From Verrucomicrobiota bacterium (GTDB lineage: Bacteria > Verrucomicrobiota > Verrucomicrobiia > Palsa-1439), in contig PLTX01000113.1 of NCBI GenBank assembly GCA_003164675.1, positions 1 to 59,816 of the forward strand: a stretch of 59,816 nt of DNA. Reading direction: 5' to 3'. Position 1 is the first letter of the stretch. Every line of letters begins with the position of its first letter. A model generated the notes under the pieces. The model was not told the DNA's origin. It was given only the letters and a program-made list of their open reading frames with translations, and made no database searches. Below, in pieces: positions 6,848-15,374 of the stretch. A program made the translations under genes and the position numbers.

Positions 6848-7912
6848 GTGATTACACCAAAGAAACGACATAGAGTCAGCAAAGTTACCCTGACAGGTCT
6901 GATGGGCGGATTCTTGGTAGTGGCCGCGGTCGCGACGGCGTCCGATCCACTGGAAGGTGTGAAACGGTTCAGTGATTTTGCCGCAACCGATCTTCGTCAC
7001 GTACTTGACGGTGACATTCTCGGGGCCCGCGGTTCGCTGATGAATTTCCCCACCGGGCTCTCGGCGCAGACCTGTTTCGTGACGCCGGAGGCGGCGGCGG
7101 AGACGGCCCGGCGATTGCGGGTCTGGGATCCATTGCCGCACGATGCGCTGAACGTGTTCGCATATTAAGCGATGCGTGGGCGGTGCGAGGCTGCGGATTT
7201 TCAAAGCCTGAACCTGAAGTCGAATCAGGGCGCCATCCGTTGGTTGTTGGACAAGACCCTGGCCACCACGGCCGACAAATCCGATCTCAACTTGACACGC
7301 GCCGAAGCGCAACAGCTGGCGAACTGTGCCAGGAGCAATCCCGATCCGCAAGACATCGGCGCCTGTTGGGGGGAATTGTTGCACGAACGCGCTGCGGCAT
7401 TCCAGCGGGAGGGGTTCGACGGCCTGCCGCCGTACGAAGCCAACGGCGTAACGGTGTCACCGGGGACGCAGCTCCGCGACATGTTGCGCGACCAGCCGGC
7501 AGTTGCCCGGCAGTTCGCAACACTGCTGCGGGAGAGCGGGCTGCTGGGTAGCGAGCGGGCAGAGTCGCTCACGCCAACGCTATACTGGACCCTGTTCGAG
7601 GCCAACCATCACGCCACGTTGAGCCTCGGGGCCATCTATTTGTTGCCGCAGGATGATCACTACCAACTCATGGACGTGCAGTATTACGTCAGCGGCAAGT
7701 ACTACGCGGCCGCGACACTGAGCGAGATCTGGCCGATCCGTGTCGGTGAGAAACTTGGTGCGCTGGTCTGGCGGGGTGATTTCGTTGCCGCGCCGACGTT
7801 GGCGTTCACAAAGGGAACCGATCGAATCATCTACGGCGCGATCCTGCTTCAGGAGGTCAAGAAGGTGGTTCGTTGCTTCCAGGATGATTTGAAGGTGAAA
7901 CAGCTCCGCTAA
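6848..7912 (+). pseudogene. secreted conserved hypothetical protein interrupted by an in-frame TAA
   Basis: GTG 6848 opens a frame with a basic N-terminus and hydrophobic segment (LTGLMGGFLVVAAVATA) typical of a signal peptide. The frame stops at TAA 7166-7168 and continues in the same frame, with ATG 7172 as the next start, to TAA 7912. Both halves read as one protein of about 354 residues: coding-like sequence runs right up to the stop on either side. A single-base nonsense mutation, sequencing error or recoding could explain it. Function unknown. The cytoplasmic-looking second half alone has no signal peptide. Confidence 0.6.
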
Positions 7913-8013
7913 CCGCTGCTCTGCGAATCTGAAACCGCAAGGTTTGCAAGCAGTTCAAAGGAGAGAGGCGGGCGGAGCGCTTCGGATCCATCACGGGTAT
8001 CTCCCGCTGGCTG

Positions 8014-8147
8014 TTGACGCTACGCTTGACTTGCCTTTCATCGCGTTGGAAAATCCCACGGTAAACGTCGGTACGGCTTGAACAGCAGGGGCAGTCACCA
8101 ACATAAGCGAGCGTTTGATGCGCGCGGGTCATCCGGGCTGCCTTCAC
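8014..8147 (-). pseudogene. 5' stub of a tyrosine integrase (remnant of an earlier element)
   Basis: Reading leftward, residues match the first about 45 residues of the intact integrase at 16184-17347: VGDC...SSRTDVY..IFQRD..QVKRS is shared. Homology then ends and no catalytic domain follows. DNA similarity continues rightward into the partial tRNA at 8224, so 8014-8263 is a diverged direct repeat of about 17213-17473. This is the right-hand end of an older element integrated at the same tRNA. Confidence 0.8.
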
Positions 8148-8164
8148 GATAACAACGCCATAAA

Positions 8165-8174
8165 CATTGCAACA
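8165..8174 (+). repeat. integrase arm-site-like repeat in the old element end
   Basis: CATTGCAACA, 59 nt before the partial tRNA, at the same offset as the copy at 17378 before the intact tRNA (60 nt). The partner repeat expected 13 bp to the left has degenerated here. Confidence 0.5.
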
Positions 8175-8223
8175 CAATCGATTTGCGCGGACAATTTCCA
8201 TAGAACCCTAAAAATAAAAGTCT

Positions 8224-8263
<40 letters not shown>

Positions 8264-8391
8264 TCCCACCGACAATTTTAGCCTGTGTTCGCTCACGTTT
8301 GCTGGAGTCCTCTAGCCCAATAATCACCTAGGTTTCCGGCCTTTTGAGCGTTTGCTCGCATTTGCCTGAAACCACTCAAATTCAGCCGCGA

Positions 8392-8414
8392 CATTGCAAC
8401 AAAACATTGCAACA
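8392..8414 (+). repeat. left integrase arm-site pair
   Basis: Two direct copies of CATTGCAACA at 8392-8401 and 8405-8414, spaced 13 bp start to start. The right end (17365-17387) has the same pair, orientation and spacing, with one base different in the linker. This is the arrangement of arm-type binding sites of tyrosine integrases. Confidence 0.7.
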
Positions 8415-8483
8415 CGTAATTCATACGCCACGGCACGCTGCACGTCTCAGGCCACAGTAAGCTTGCGAACTCTGCGCCCGCTC

Positions 8484-8512
8484 TTGACATGGGTGGGATT
8501 TCCCACCATATT
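8484..8512 (+). promoter_or_regulatory. toxin-antitoxin promoter with palindromic operator
   Basis: A consensus TTGACA (-35) at 8484-8489 and CATATT (-10) at 8507-8512 are 17 bp apart. The spacer is filled by GGTGGGATTTCCCACC (8492-8507), a palindrome with 7-bp arms. An operator covering the spacer is what an autorepressing antitoxin would use. Confidence 0.7.
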
Positions 8513-8518
8513 ACCACC

Positions 8519-8809
8519 ATGCCAACTACTATTATGCGGCGACGGAAACCAGCCCGCGGCATCACCGTGGTCGCTGACTACGACGTGGCCGCCGACGCCA
8601 AGAAGCGGATCAGCCTGCGGAACGCCACGACGAAGTATTACCGCGTCAAGGCGCTCTCCAACGGCTGTTTTCTGCTGGAACCGCGAGTGCTGGTCGCGTT
8701 AGACGCCATACCGGCGCGGACGCGCAAGATGCTGGATCAGTCCGTCAAGAACTTGAAAGACGGGGTGGCCTCACCGCCGATTGACCTGACACCATTTCTG
8801 AAGGAGTAA
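8519..8809 (+). CDS. probable antitoxin of a type II toxin-antitoxin pair
   Basis: 96 aa from ATG 8519; ATG 8534 (91 aa) is equally possible because no ribosome site is visible and the mapped -10 box would put the RNA start close to 8519. The core (DVAADAKKRISLRNA, YYRVKALSNGCFLLEPR) is short and beta-rich, like AbrB/MazE-fold antitoxins, and the charged C-terminus ending PPIDLTPFLKE could be the toxin-binding tail. It ends 7 nt before the toxin start. The palindromic operator in its promoter supports autorepression. Confidence 0.65.
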   Translation: MPTTIMRRRKPARGITVVADYDVAADAKKRISLRNATTKYYRVKALSNGCFLLEPRVLVALDAIPARTRKMLDQSVKNLKDGVASPPIDLTPFLKE

Positions 8810-8816
8810 GGGCGGC

Positions 8817-9212
8817 GTGGCATTTCGCATCCGCATGGGTGTGCCGGAGATGGAGGCGTATTGGAACGACATCTCAACCCGGAAACTCGCCAGCAAGCTC
8901 GACAAGGACGAGGAGAAATTCTTCAAGAAACTTGTCAAGACTCTGAGATTCCTCGGTCAGAACCCGCGCCATCCGGGGTTGGAGTCGCATGAGATAGACG
9001 ACCTGACAAGGAAGCGCGGAATCAAGATTTTCCAATCCTATCTGGAAAACAACACTCCGGCGGCGGGGCGATTGTTTTGGGCTTACGGGCCGGAGAAAGG
9101 GGACATCACGATTCTGGCCATTGAGCCGCATCCTGAAGACCAGAAGCGCGGGGCCTACCAGCGAATCAAGTTGTCCAACTTGCCTTCCCGTACTCAGGGG
9201 CAAGGCATATAA
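8817..9212 (+). CDS. RelE/ParE-superfamily-like toxin
   Basis: 131 aa, GTG start with AAGGAG overlapping the end of the antitoxin gene. The sequence has the RelE-like order of a helical N-terminal half (KLDKDEEKFFKKLVKTLRFLGQNP), then beta strands with basic and aromatic residues (KIFQSYLEN, AGRLFWAYGPEKGDITILAIEPHP). RelE/ParE toxins block translation or gyrase; which applies here is not visible. Paired with the upstream gene it would stabilise the element. Confidence 0.75.
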   Translation: MAFRIRMGVPEMEAYWNDISTRKLASKLDKDEEKFFKKLVKTLRFLGQNPRHPGLESHEIDDLTRKRGIKIFQSYLENNTPAAGRLFWAYGPEKGDITILAIEPHPEDQKRGAYQRIKLSNLPSRTQGQGI

Positions 9213-9290
9213 TCGTCAGATAACCGTCAGATGAAACCGGGTAATCGTCAGATTTGGCCTGTGCCTTAACCGGTTCCGGAATCGTCAGAT
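9211..9290 (+). repeat. four direct repeats of AATCGTCAGAT
   Basis: Copies at 9211-9221, 9222-9232 (AACCGTCAGAT), 9243-9253 and 9280-9290. Start-to-start spacing is 11, 21 and 37 bp. The first overlaps the toxin stop codon. Iteron-like protein-binding sites are possible, but the irregular spacing argues against a CRISPR or a strict tandem repeat. Confidence 0.5.
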
Positions 9291-9515
9291 GGTCGCCAAC
9301 TAGCAGCAAACGTCGAGGTCAAACCCGTCATAAACCCGCCAAATCCGCCATTCAACTTCCCGCACCGACCGTTGGGAAACAGGACATGAACAGGACAATG
9401 CTCTCGAAGTCCGGAAAGGGGACACAAAGGGGACAAACGAGACACTGGAGAAACCCGACATTGAGCCTGCCGTAAACGGGACACACCTGTTGCTATCGTA
9501 GAAAAGTCGAGCGCC
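9291..9515. other. non-coding stretch of the element
   Basis: No convincing ORF on either strand. It contains several GGGACA-type short repeats (about 9418-9485) and otherwise looks like decayed sequence between the toxin gene and the truncated beta-helix gene. Confidence 0.4.
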
Positions 9516-9920
9516 TCACCGAAAACCGGATAGAGGCAGGAATGACAGCAATTTCAATCGGCCGAGAGATCGTGGAAGAGGATCAGCGGGGCAAACGTCG
9601 CGTGGGGTACTGTTGACAGGCCCAGAGAACATAATCCCAGAGCCGGTGTTGATATCACTCGTGAGAATCGTTGACGCGACCACGGCCTGATTTGTCGGGT
9701 CAATTGACCGCAAAGTGATGTTCTTGGAAATTCCGATCGGCGGCGTGTTAGTCCAAGTCCCAGGTGACACTATGACCTCGTCACCGTCGATGGCGGCGTT
9801 AATGGCCATCTGGATCGTGGGATAGTCATTGGGAACACTGATGACTGCGCCAAACGTCGCTTGTGTGAAAAATACTGCGACCATTATGCAAAGTGGCGTG
9901 TTCAAATTTACATATTTCAT
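9516..9920 (-). pseudogene. truncated secreted beta-helix (pectate-lyase-like) protein, N-terminus only
   Basis: Start ATG 9920 has a strong GGAGG site. Residues 1-24 form a signal peptide (CIMVAVFFTQATFGA). Then comes SVPNDYPTIQMAINAAIDGDEVIVSPGTW, the classic opening of right-handed parallel beta-helix proteins, with ITLRSID as the first coil. After about residue 100 the repeat pattern gives way to unrelated sequence and the frame stops. Intact members are several hundred residues, so this is a broken or passenger fragment within the mobile element. Confidence 0.65.
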
Positions 9921-9936
9921 CGCGTTACCTCCATCC

Positions 9937-10821
9937 TTACTCACAGGGATGCCGACTTCTCATTCCGATAAACGAGAGATTCGCTCCGGGAAGCATTTTC
10001 AAACCCGTAAACTCAACTGAGGATTGGGAAATAGCTCCGTGCTTACGCGGCTCGTTTAGAAGTCTTGCGGTGTTTCTCTCTTGTTCTGCATCGAGTTTCG
10101 TCCGCGAATAGATCGCGCTAGAAGCTTGCCGGCATTGGTTCCTGTTCAGAAGCTCGTCATCCGCTTGGGTCGTATGACCTGGGCGAATCTCAATAAACCG
10201 CTGATCAAAGGCGACAGCTAGATGGCCCGGAGTAATCGGTAGCAAAGCGTAATGACAATCGTGCCGATCATTCGTGGTGAAAATCATCGCCGGATTATCT
10301 GAAGTTATGAATTCGCTGTCAGCGCTGGGGACGATAATGTTGACTCGCCAATGCGTTTGCAGATGTGACTTCAGTTCGCGCTCGTCTGGAGTTCCTTCAC
10401 TTCTGCCCAAAAACATGTCTCTGAGGAAAAGAAAGAGTCGCGTCCGGTAGGCTTCGAGATTGTTCTGGGTCGTCAAATTCTGTTGTGCCTTGTTTCGCAG
10501 GTGCAAATCGAAAACCATCAGGATCAGGCCGAAGTATTCTTGGAACGTTGGCCTGTGCGCCGCTCCAGCTACAATCTTCCTCACGCATCCATCGTATAAG
10601 GTTTCAATCTGGTTGAAGCAATCTTCCGCTTCTTTCGCACACGCGATTGAATAGAAGAACTTGTCGCTGCATTGGCTTTCGACTGGAACATCCCTGTTTA
10701 TTGATCCGTCAAATCGCCACACCTTGGACTTGCTCCGTTTTGAAGCATCGGAAGAGAAGTGCTTCAAGTAGACGCACGGGAGCCAATGCTGTTTCTGCGG
10801 TTGCATACGTTGTTTCCGCAT
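9937..10821 (-). CDS. DUF4238 domain protein
   Basis: 294 aa; ATG 10806 is an alternative start that puts the family signature at the very N-terminus. QKQHWLPCVYLKHFS near residue 9 matches the DUF4238 opening (QHw.P..YLk.F). FITSDNPA (about residue 170) and the C-terminal half with YALLPITPGHLAVAF also fit the family. DUF4238 proteins are soluble, of unknown activity, and often carried on mobile DNA. It is the only clear cargo gene in the element besides the toxin-antitoxin pair. Confidence 0.75.
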   Translation of the reverse strand: MRKQRMQPQKQHWLPCVYLKHFSSDASKRSKSKVWRFDGSINRDVPVESQCSDKFFYSIACAKEAEDCFNQIETLYDGCVRKIVAGAAHRPTFQEYFGLILMVFDLHLRNKAQQNLTTQNNLEAYRTRLFLFLRDMFLGRSEGTPDERELKSHLQTHWRVNIIVPSADSEFITSDNPAMIFTTNDRHDCHYALLPITPGHLAVAFDQRFIEIRPGHTTQADDELLNRNQCRQASSAIYSRTKLDAEQERNTARLLNEPRKHGAISQSSVEFTGLKMLPGANLSFIGMRSRHPCE

Positions 10822-10944
10822 TCTTTAGCCCCGCAACGCGAACGCTTCACACCTGATCTTACGCGCCCTCATGCCGCTTCTACTTCAACGCTTCCGAGAT
10901 TACTCCCGGCAGAGATTCCCCCACAAGCTCAGACTAGCGCGGCT

Positions 10945-10974
10945 GGGCGGCCACGCTCGATCGCGTGACCGCCC
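10945..10974. repeat. GC-rich inverted repeat
   Basis: GGGCGG-C-CACGC, loop TCGATC, GCGTG-A-CCGCCC: 11 paired bases with one mismatch and a self-complementary loop. It sits in a 250-bp gap without genes (10822-11074) between DUF4238 and the relaxase operon. There is no T-run. It may be a bidirectional stop or a protein site. Confidence 0.4.
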
Positions 10975-11074
10975 TCCGCTGTCCTTCATTCACGCCGCGC
11001 ATGGGTTTGCGGCGGTTTCGGGGCCGCGGCTACAAATGACCCACACTCGAAGAATGCTGTCTTGCACAGCCCAT

Positions 11075-11467
11075 CTACAACGGGCTTTTGCTGAGCGGGG
11101 TGATGATGATGGAGGCGACGAAAGGTCTGTCGCGGTCGAGATCGGCATAGCGTTTGGACAGGACGTGGACCGTGGCGAGTTCGTTTTCGCGGAGCAAGTC
11201 GGCCAGCCGACCGAGACGCCAGCCCAGAATCACCACGTCAGCGGTGGAGAAACCGAGCGCGAGTTTTTGCGGCGGGGCGTTCTTGTCCTCACCGGCGTCC
11301 GGGTTGGGTTCCAGGGTGTAATCAATCAACTGACTCGTGTGGAAGCCACGTCGGCGCTCCTCGTCGAGATGGAACTCGATGCAAGCGCAATACTTGTTGG
11401 TAGTGGTATAGCAGTCGTCTTTGGTGGGGTGCATGGGGTGATTGAGGGTTGAAAGTTCAGATACCAA
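11075..11467 (-). CDS. hypothetical protein coupled to the relaxase gene
   Basis: 130 aa if started at TTG 11467, which overlaps the relaxase stop by 11 nt and suggests translational coupling; ATG 11434 gives 119 aa. It contains CYTTTNKYCACIEF (three Cys), a mixed alpha/beta core with ADVVILGWRLGRLADLLREN, and a short Ser/Pro-containing end. No signal peptide or membrane segment is visible. I do not recognise the family. Its position makes a role in mobilization plausible. Confidence 0.55.
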   Translation of the reverse strand: MVSELSTLNHPMHPTKDDCYTTTNKYCACIEFHLDEERRRGFHTSQLIDYTLEPNPDAGEDKNAPPQKLALGFSTADVVILGWRLGRLADLLRENELATVHVLSKRYADLDRDRPFVASIIITPLSKSPL

Positions 11468-14462
11468 TGCCGCGAGAATGCCCGATGTCGCCGGCCGGGG
11501 TGATGCCCCAACCGAGTTTGCGGCGCGCAGCCGGTTTTTCTCGGAGAGCTTCTTTGACCGTGCGTGACCGTTTGATTTTCTGAGTTGGTCTGACAGTCAC
11601 AGGCTGTTTGATGGATTCGGTTTGCGGGAGCTTCTCCGCGACAACTTCCTTTTGCTCAACGCCGGACCGTTCGCGAAGCCAGCGATGCACATCCTCGACC
11701 ACCTGAGCCAGCCGTTGCACCGAAGATAAACGCGTGGCGCGGAACACTCGCGGCGTCTGACGCATCATGCGCACCGTGCGAAAATCTTGGCCTACCGTCG
11801 TTGCCGGGATTACGGTGTCCTGTTCTTGCTGACGTTGCCGCAGGAAACCGAGTTTCGCCAGGTCATCGCGCAGGCCTTGGAGTTCGACGGCAGCCTTGCG
11901 TTCGTGCGAATCGGTCACGCGACGCGCGAGCAGTTCGACATCATCGGTGAACACATGAACACACTTGCGCCCGCGCGAAATGGAAACATAGAACTGTTCA
12001 CGGTTCACCGCGCCGAAGGAGCGCGACGATGCGACCAAGAGCACGTCATCGACGGTTTTGCTTTGTGATGAGTGCGAGGTGACGGCGTAGCCGTGGGTGA
12101 AGGTGTTATAAGTGCTGGGCAACTCCCGCCCATCCGCCAGTTTAATACAGCCGTTGCGGATCTCCCGGACTTGCACTCGCTCACCGTTGATGAACTCTTT
12201 GCCGTGATTGGCTTGTAGCAATAGCCAATCGCCAACGGCGACTTTCAACTCGCGGGACGCGCCCACGTCGAACGAAGCGGCAGCACCGGCCGGGATGAAA
12301 TCCATTTCCGTTCCATCGGGACGGCGAACGCGCAAGCCGTTCTCCACGACAGCTACGACCTGCACCGTTTCACCCCGGTCAAACGTTCTCGTCTTACGAA
12401 CAAACCGCAGGCGTTGACACGGTTCGTACTGGTTAGTATTCTTCTTTTGCGCTTGCGTCCACGAGAACGAATCGAAAACGCACACTGTCTGCTCATCCTG
12501 GGTGACGACACCCTCAACTTTCAGAACCTCGCGCACTTTCTCGGTCACCGCCTCAATCTCGGCCCAAGTGGGCGAGACCAGCAATGCGGACCTGCCTTGT
12601 TTGGTCGCCGATAGGTATGCCTCAGCCGCCCGCTGGTAAAGCTGCCCATCATCCGTCGCCGCCTCCGTGACCGCGCCAAGTTCCACGAGCTTGGCGAACG
12701 CCTTGGCGGTCTGTTTGGCAGCGGCCAGTTCGACGACCTGACGGAAGGCGGCGGGCTTCTGGCGGCGGATCGTGGTTAGTTCACTGAAGCGATAGGACGA
12801 GTATTGTTCGAGGATGCGTAGCGCATCGCCACGAGCCACGGAACCGTGCTGGCCGGTGTCGCCGGAGAGCACCGCGCGAGCGCCGGTAGTAGCGGCCAGG
12901 TCGAACAGCTTCACCATGTCATCGAGGCCAACCGCGCCGGCTTCATCCAAGACAATTACGCTGCGGGCGGAAAGCGTTTGCTGCATGGCCGGATCCACCA
13001 GTAGCTTGGCGAGTGTGACGGCTTCCAGCTTGTCCTTGCGTAGCGTATCAGCAGCGGCAGCGGTCGGAGCACAGAACACAGCCTCAAATCCTCCCTTGCC
13101 GAGGACGCCATTCAGCTCGACGAGCGCCGTACTCTTGCCAGTGCCGGCCAAGCCACGGAAGCCGGTGAACCGGTCCGTGCTGGCGAGTACGTGTTCCAAT
13201 GCGTTGCGTTGATCGGGGCCGAGCCGGTCAGGTGGTTCGTAGCGGCTGGTCATCGGCGCGACCGTGTCGATGGTGGCGTTGACCATACGAATCAATGAAA
13301 GCTCCTTGGTGAGAATGTCCCGCGTGGAGAACTCCGCGCCCACGCGCACCAGTTCGGAGCGTTCCGCCAGCGCATTCTTTAGCATGGGCAGGTGCAGTTG
13401 GCCACAGCCTTTGACCAGCGCGGCTTCCAGAATCCTGTGTTGCGGCGCGACTGAAGCGCGCTCGAAAACATGCGCGATGCCGTGCTCAACAGCTTCACGT
13501 GTCGTGACCCCGTGGGTGAACTCTCTGGACTGGCCGTTGGCCGCTTCGACCACCTTGCGCAGTGCCCGTTTCTCGAAGAAGCCGATTTCCCCAAGTTGTT
13601 GGCGGCGCACCTGATCGTCGGATGCTCCCTTGAGTTTTTTGGGGCGGCACTGATGGACAACACGAGCGATCTCCTGCTTGGTCAGTTTGCGACCGAGCTT
13701 CATCTCCTGACGTTTCACGGCCACGTCTCGTTCCTGGGACCGTTTTGAGAACCGCTCGATCAACTCAGGGGCGACACCATCAATCTCGAATCCGTTTGCC
13801 GCCTTCCGTGTTTGATAGCCGAGATGGTGGAGCCGCTTGGCCAGTTCGTTGCGGTAGACTGCCGTACCGTAGTTGAGCGCACCGAACATATCGCCGGTTT
13901 GGAGCGCCTTCCACCGCTTTTCGGTCTTGTCCCAGGTGCAGTTGAACAGGACGAAGTGCGTGTGCAGTTGCGGGTCCAAAGCGCGGGAAGCCGTGTGCAA
14001 GAACGCCGCGCCAACCAAATTGCCGGTGGTGCGATCCTGATCCTCGATGCCCGCCTTGCGGATGCGCGTGGCGGCAAACTGCTCCAGCTCGCGCAGCGCC
14101 ATGGTGGACGCTTCCTTATGGGCCTCGATGATACGCCGGTCATTCATCGTGACCGCGAGAATCGACACCGACTTGGGAGGCGAACAGACGAAATCGAAGT
14201 AGAGCCGACGGCTGCGGAATTGCTGCGGAGTGAGTTGTTCGCCAGTCATCGGGTGCAGGTTATCGCAGAGCCGCAGGAACGCTTCTCGGGTGACGGCCTC
14301 ACCCGGCACCAATCCTAACTGTTCCGCGCCGATACCAATCCAATGCCCACCTTGATCGTGCGCCAATACTTCGCCCTGGGTGTAGTAGTCGTTGTGGGAC
14401 AGGTGCTCGTCGAAGTACGTCGTGGCAGCGGCTCGATTCTTTTGTGGGATGGCGCTGAACAT
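11457..14462 (-). CDS. MobF-family conjugative relaxase-helicase (TrwC/TraI-like)
   Basis: 1001 aa from ATG 14462; upstream in-frame ATGs at 14531 and 14621 would extend past the usual N-terminus. The relaxase domain (about 1-300) has catalytic tyrosines Tyr16, Tyr26 and Tyr27 (TTYFDEH, NDYYTQ). The metal-binding histidines lie in LDPQLHTHFV near residues 164-172. A RecD-like helicase follows, with GLAGTGKST (Walker A, about 437) and VIVLDEAGAVG. It nicks oriT and unwinds the strand during transfer. Length matches TrwC (966 aa). The C-terminal tail is basic. The gene looks intact. Confidence 0.9.
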   Translation of the reverse strand: MFSAIPQKNRAAATTYFDEHLSHNDYYTQGEVLAHDQGGHWIGIGAEQLGLVPGEAVTREAFLRLCDNLHPMTGEQLTPQQFRSRRLYFDFVCSPPKSVSILAVTMNDRRIIEAHKEASTMALRELEQFAATRIRKAGIEDQDRTTGNLVGAAFLHTASRALDPQLHTHFVLFNCTWDKTEKRWKALQTGDMFGALNYGTAVYRNELAKRLHHLGYQTRKAANGFEIDGVAPELIERFSKRSQERDVAVKRQEMKLGRKLTKQEIARVVHQCRPKKLKGASDDQVRRQQLGEIGFFEKRALRKVVEAANGQSREFTHGVTTREAVEHGIAHVFERASVAPQHRILEAALVKGCGQLHLPMLKNALAERSELVRVGAEFSTRDILTKELSLIRMVNATIDTVAPMTSRYEPPDRLGPDQRNALEHVLASTDRFTGFRGLAGTGKSTALVELNGVLGKGGFEAVFCAPTAAAADTLRKDKLEAVTLAKLLVDPAMQQTLSARSVIVLDEAGAVGLDDMVKLFDLAATTGARAVLSGDTGQHGSVARGDALRILEQYSSYRFSELTTIRRQKPAAFRQVVELAAAKQTAKAFAKLVELGAVTEAATDDGQLYQRAAEAYLSATKQGRSALLVSPTWAEIEAVTEKVREVLKVEGVVTQDEQTVCVFDSFSWTQAQKKNTNQYEPCQRLRFVRKTRTFDRGETVQVVAVVENGLRVRRPDGTEMDFIPAGAAASFDVGASRELKVAVGDWLLLQANHGKEFINGERVQVREIRNGCIKLADGRELPSTYNTFTHGYAVTSHSSQSKTVDDVLLVASSRSFGAVNREQFYVSISRGRKCVHVFTDDVELLARRVTDSHERKAAVELQGLRDDLAKLGFLRQRQQEQDTVIPATTVGQDFRTVRMMRQTPRVFRATRLSSVQRLAQVVEDVHRWLRERSGVEQKEVVAEKLPQTESIKQPVTVRPTQKIKRSRTVKEALREKPAARRKLGWGITPAGDIGHSRGIGI

Positions 14463-14603
14463 GGCTGCGGAGGTTACCGAAACCGTGTCGTAAAGTTGTT
14501 CCCAAACAGGAACAACTTGGCAGGTCCGCATGTGGTGATATAGGCGGCGTTGAAATGGCCATCTGTCATCGGTCTGCAGTGTCGCACGAAAGCTGGCGTG
14601 TGT

Positions 14604-14620
14604 TGTGTATCTGCTACACA
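14604..14620. other. candidate oriT hairpin beside the relaxase gene
   Basis: TGTGTA-TCTGC-TACACA, a 6-bp stem with 5-nt loop, 142 bp upstream of the relaxase start. A near-identical hairpin lies at 15683-15701. MobF relaxases recognise a hairpin adjacent to the nick site, usually next to their own gene, so this is the best oriT candidate. The nick position cannot be read. Confidence 0.45.
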
Positions 14621-14866
14621 CGATAACGAGGTCGGCCGGGCTATAACGCCGCCGATGTCAGCAAGGCTCATGCGGCAAATTGTAACGGGAAGCGTCAGTC
14701 CGATTGTTCGCAAGTGCGAACAAGCTGAACGGGCCAAGTGTGGCAAAGAAAAGGAAGAAATGAGCAGGACACTTACCCCGCCTGAGAGCGGTGACGAAAT
14801 TGCTCGGCGGATGCCGGTCTGGTCGCTTGGTGGACAACGCATGACCGCATCGCGGACTGACGAGCG

Positions 14867-14910
14867 GACATCGCTTGGACACCGCTCAGATGTCGCTCGG
14901 ATGCCGCATG
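14867..14910 (+). repeat. four tandem 11-bp repeats (consensus GAYRYCGCWYR)
   Basis: GACATCGCTTG, GACACCGCTCA, GATGTCGCTCG and GATGCCGCATG follow one another without gaps from 14867 to 14910, roughly one helical turn each. They lie between the relaxase and the divergent accessory gene, 66 bp before the latter's ATG. Tandem sites phased like this usually bind a regulator or oriT accessory protein. Confidence 0.55.
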
Positions 14911-14975
14911 GCCGCAGGAGTCGGCGAATCACGCGCGCTGGGATGCCAACCACAAATCAAACCAAGGAAATGACC

Positions 14976-15374
14976 ATGAGCACAACGATTGATTATACGA
15001 AACTCGCCGCGACGCTGGACTACGCGGCGGTGGAAAAGAAACTGGAGCAATTGACGCAGCGCGATCCGCCGAGGAAGCGCAAGACTGTCGCCGACGTGTT
15101 GAAGCCGCTGCGCCAACGGTTGCTGGACCTTCACAGCAAAGGATGGAGTGCAGGCCAACTGGCTGACGAGTTGAAAACTGCCGGCGTGATGGTAAGTCCC
15201 GCACGGTTGCGCGAGTGTTTGAACTACTGGGCCGCAGGCGGAGACGGAGCCGCGAGATCGCGCTCGCCCCGCCGATCCAAACGCACCGAGGCAAACAGGC
15301 AGCCTACGATTGCGGCGGGCCACTCTGAACGGGGCAACGAGTCTCAGACCGGGCAACGGGTGACGACACGGTGA
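14976..15374 (+). CDS. putative mobilization accessory DNA-binding protein
   Basis: 132 aa from ATG 14976, 8 nt after AAGGA; ATG 14970 is too close to that site. Residues 40-85 (LKPLRQRLLDLHSKGWSAGQLADELKT.GVMVSPARLRECLNYW) form a helix-turn-helix-like segment of the kind often found beside relaxase or integrase genes. The N-terminus is helical and Lys-rich; the C-terminus is basic and disordered. It is transcribed divergently from the relaxase, next to phased 11-bp repeats, so it may bind oriT or repress the operon. The role is inferred. Confidence 0.6.
   Translation: MSTTIDYTKLAATLDYAAVEKKLEQLTQRDPPRKRKTVADVLKPLRQRLLDLHSKGWSAGQLADELKTAGVMVSPARLRECLNYWAAGGDGAARSRSPRRSKRTEANRQPTIAAGHSERGNESQTGQRVTTR

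Noticed and set aside
9211..9290. Possible CRISPR array
   Set aside because: Repeats are only 11 bp and spacing is irregular (11, 21, 37 bp). No cas genes are nearby.
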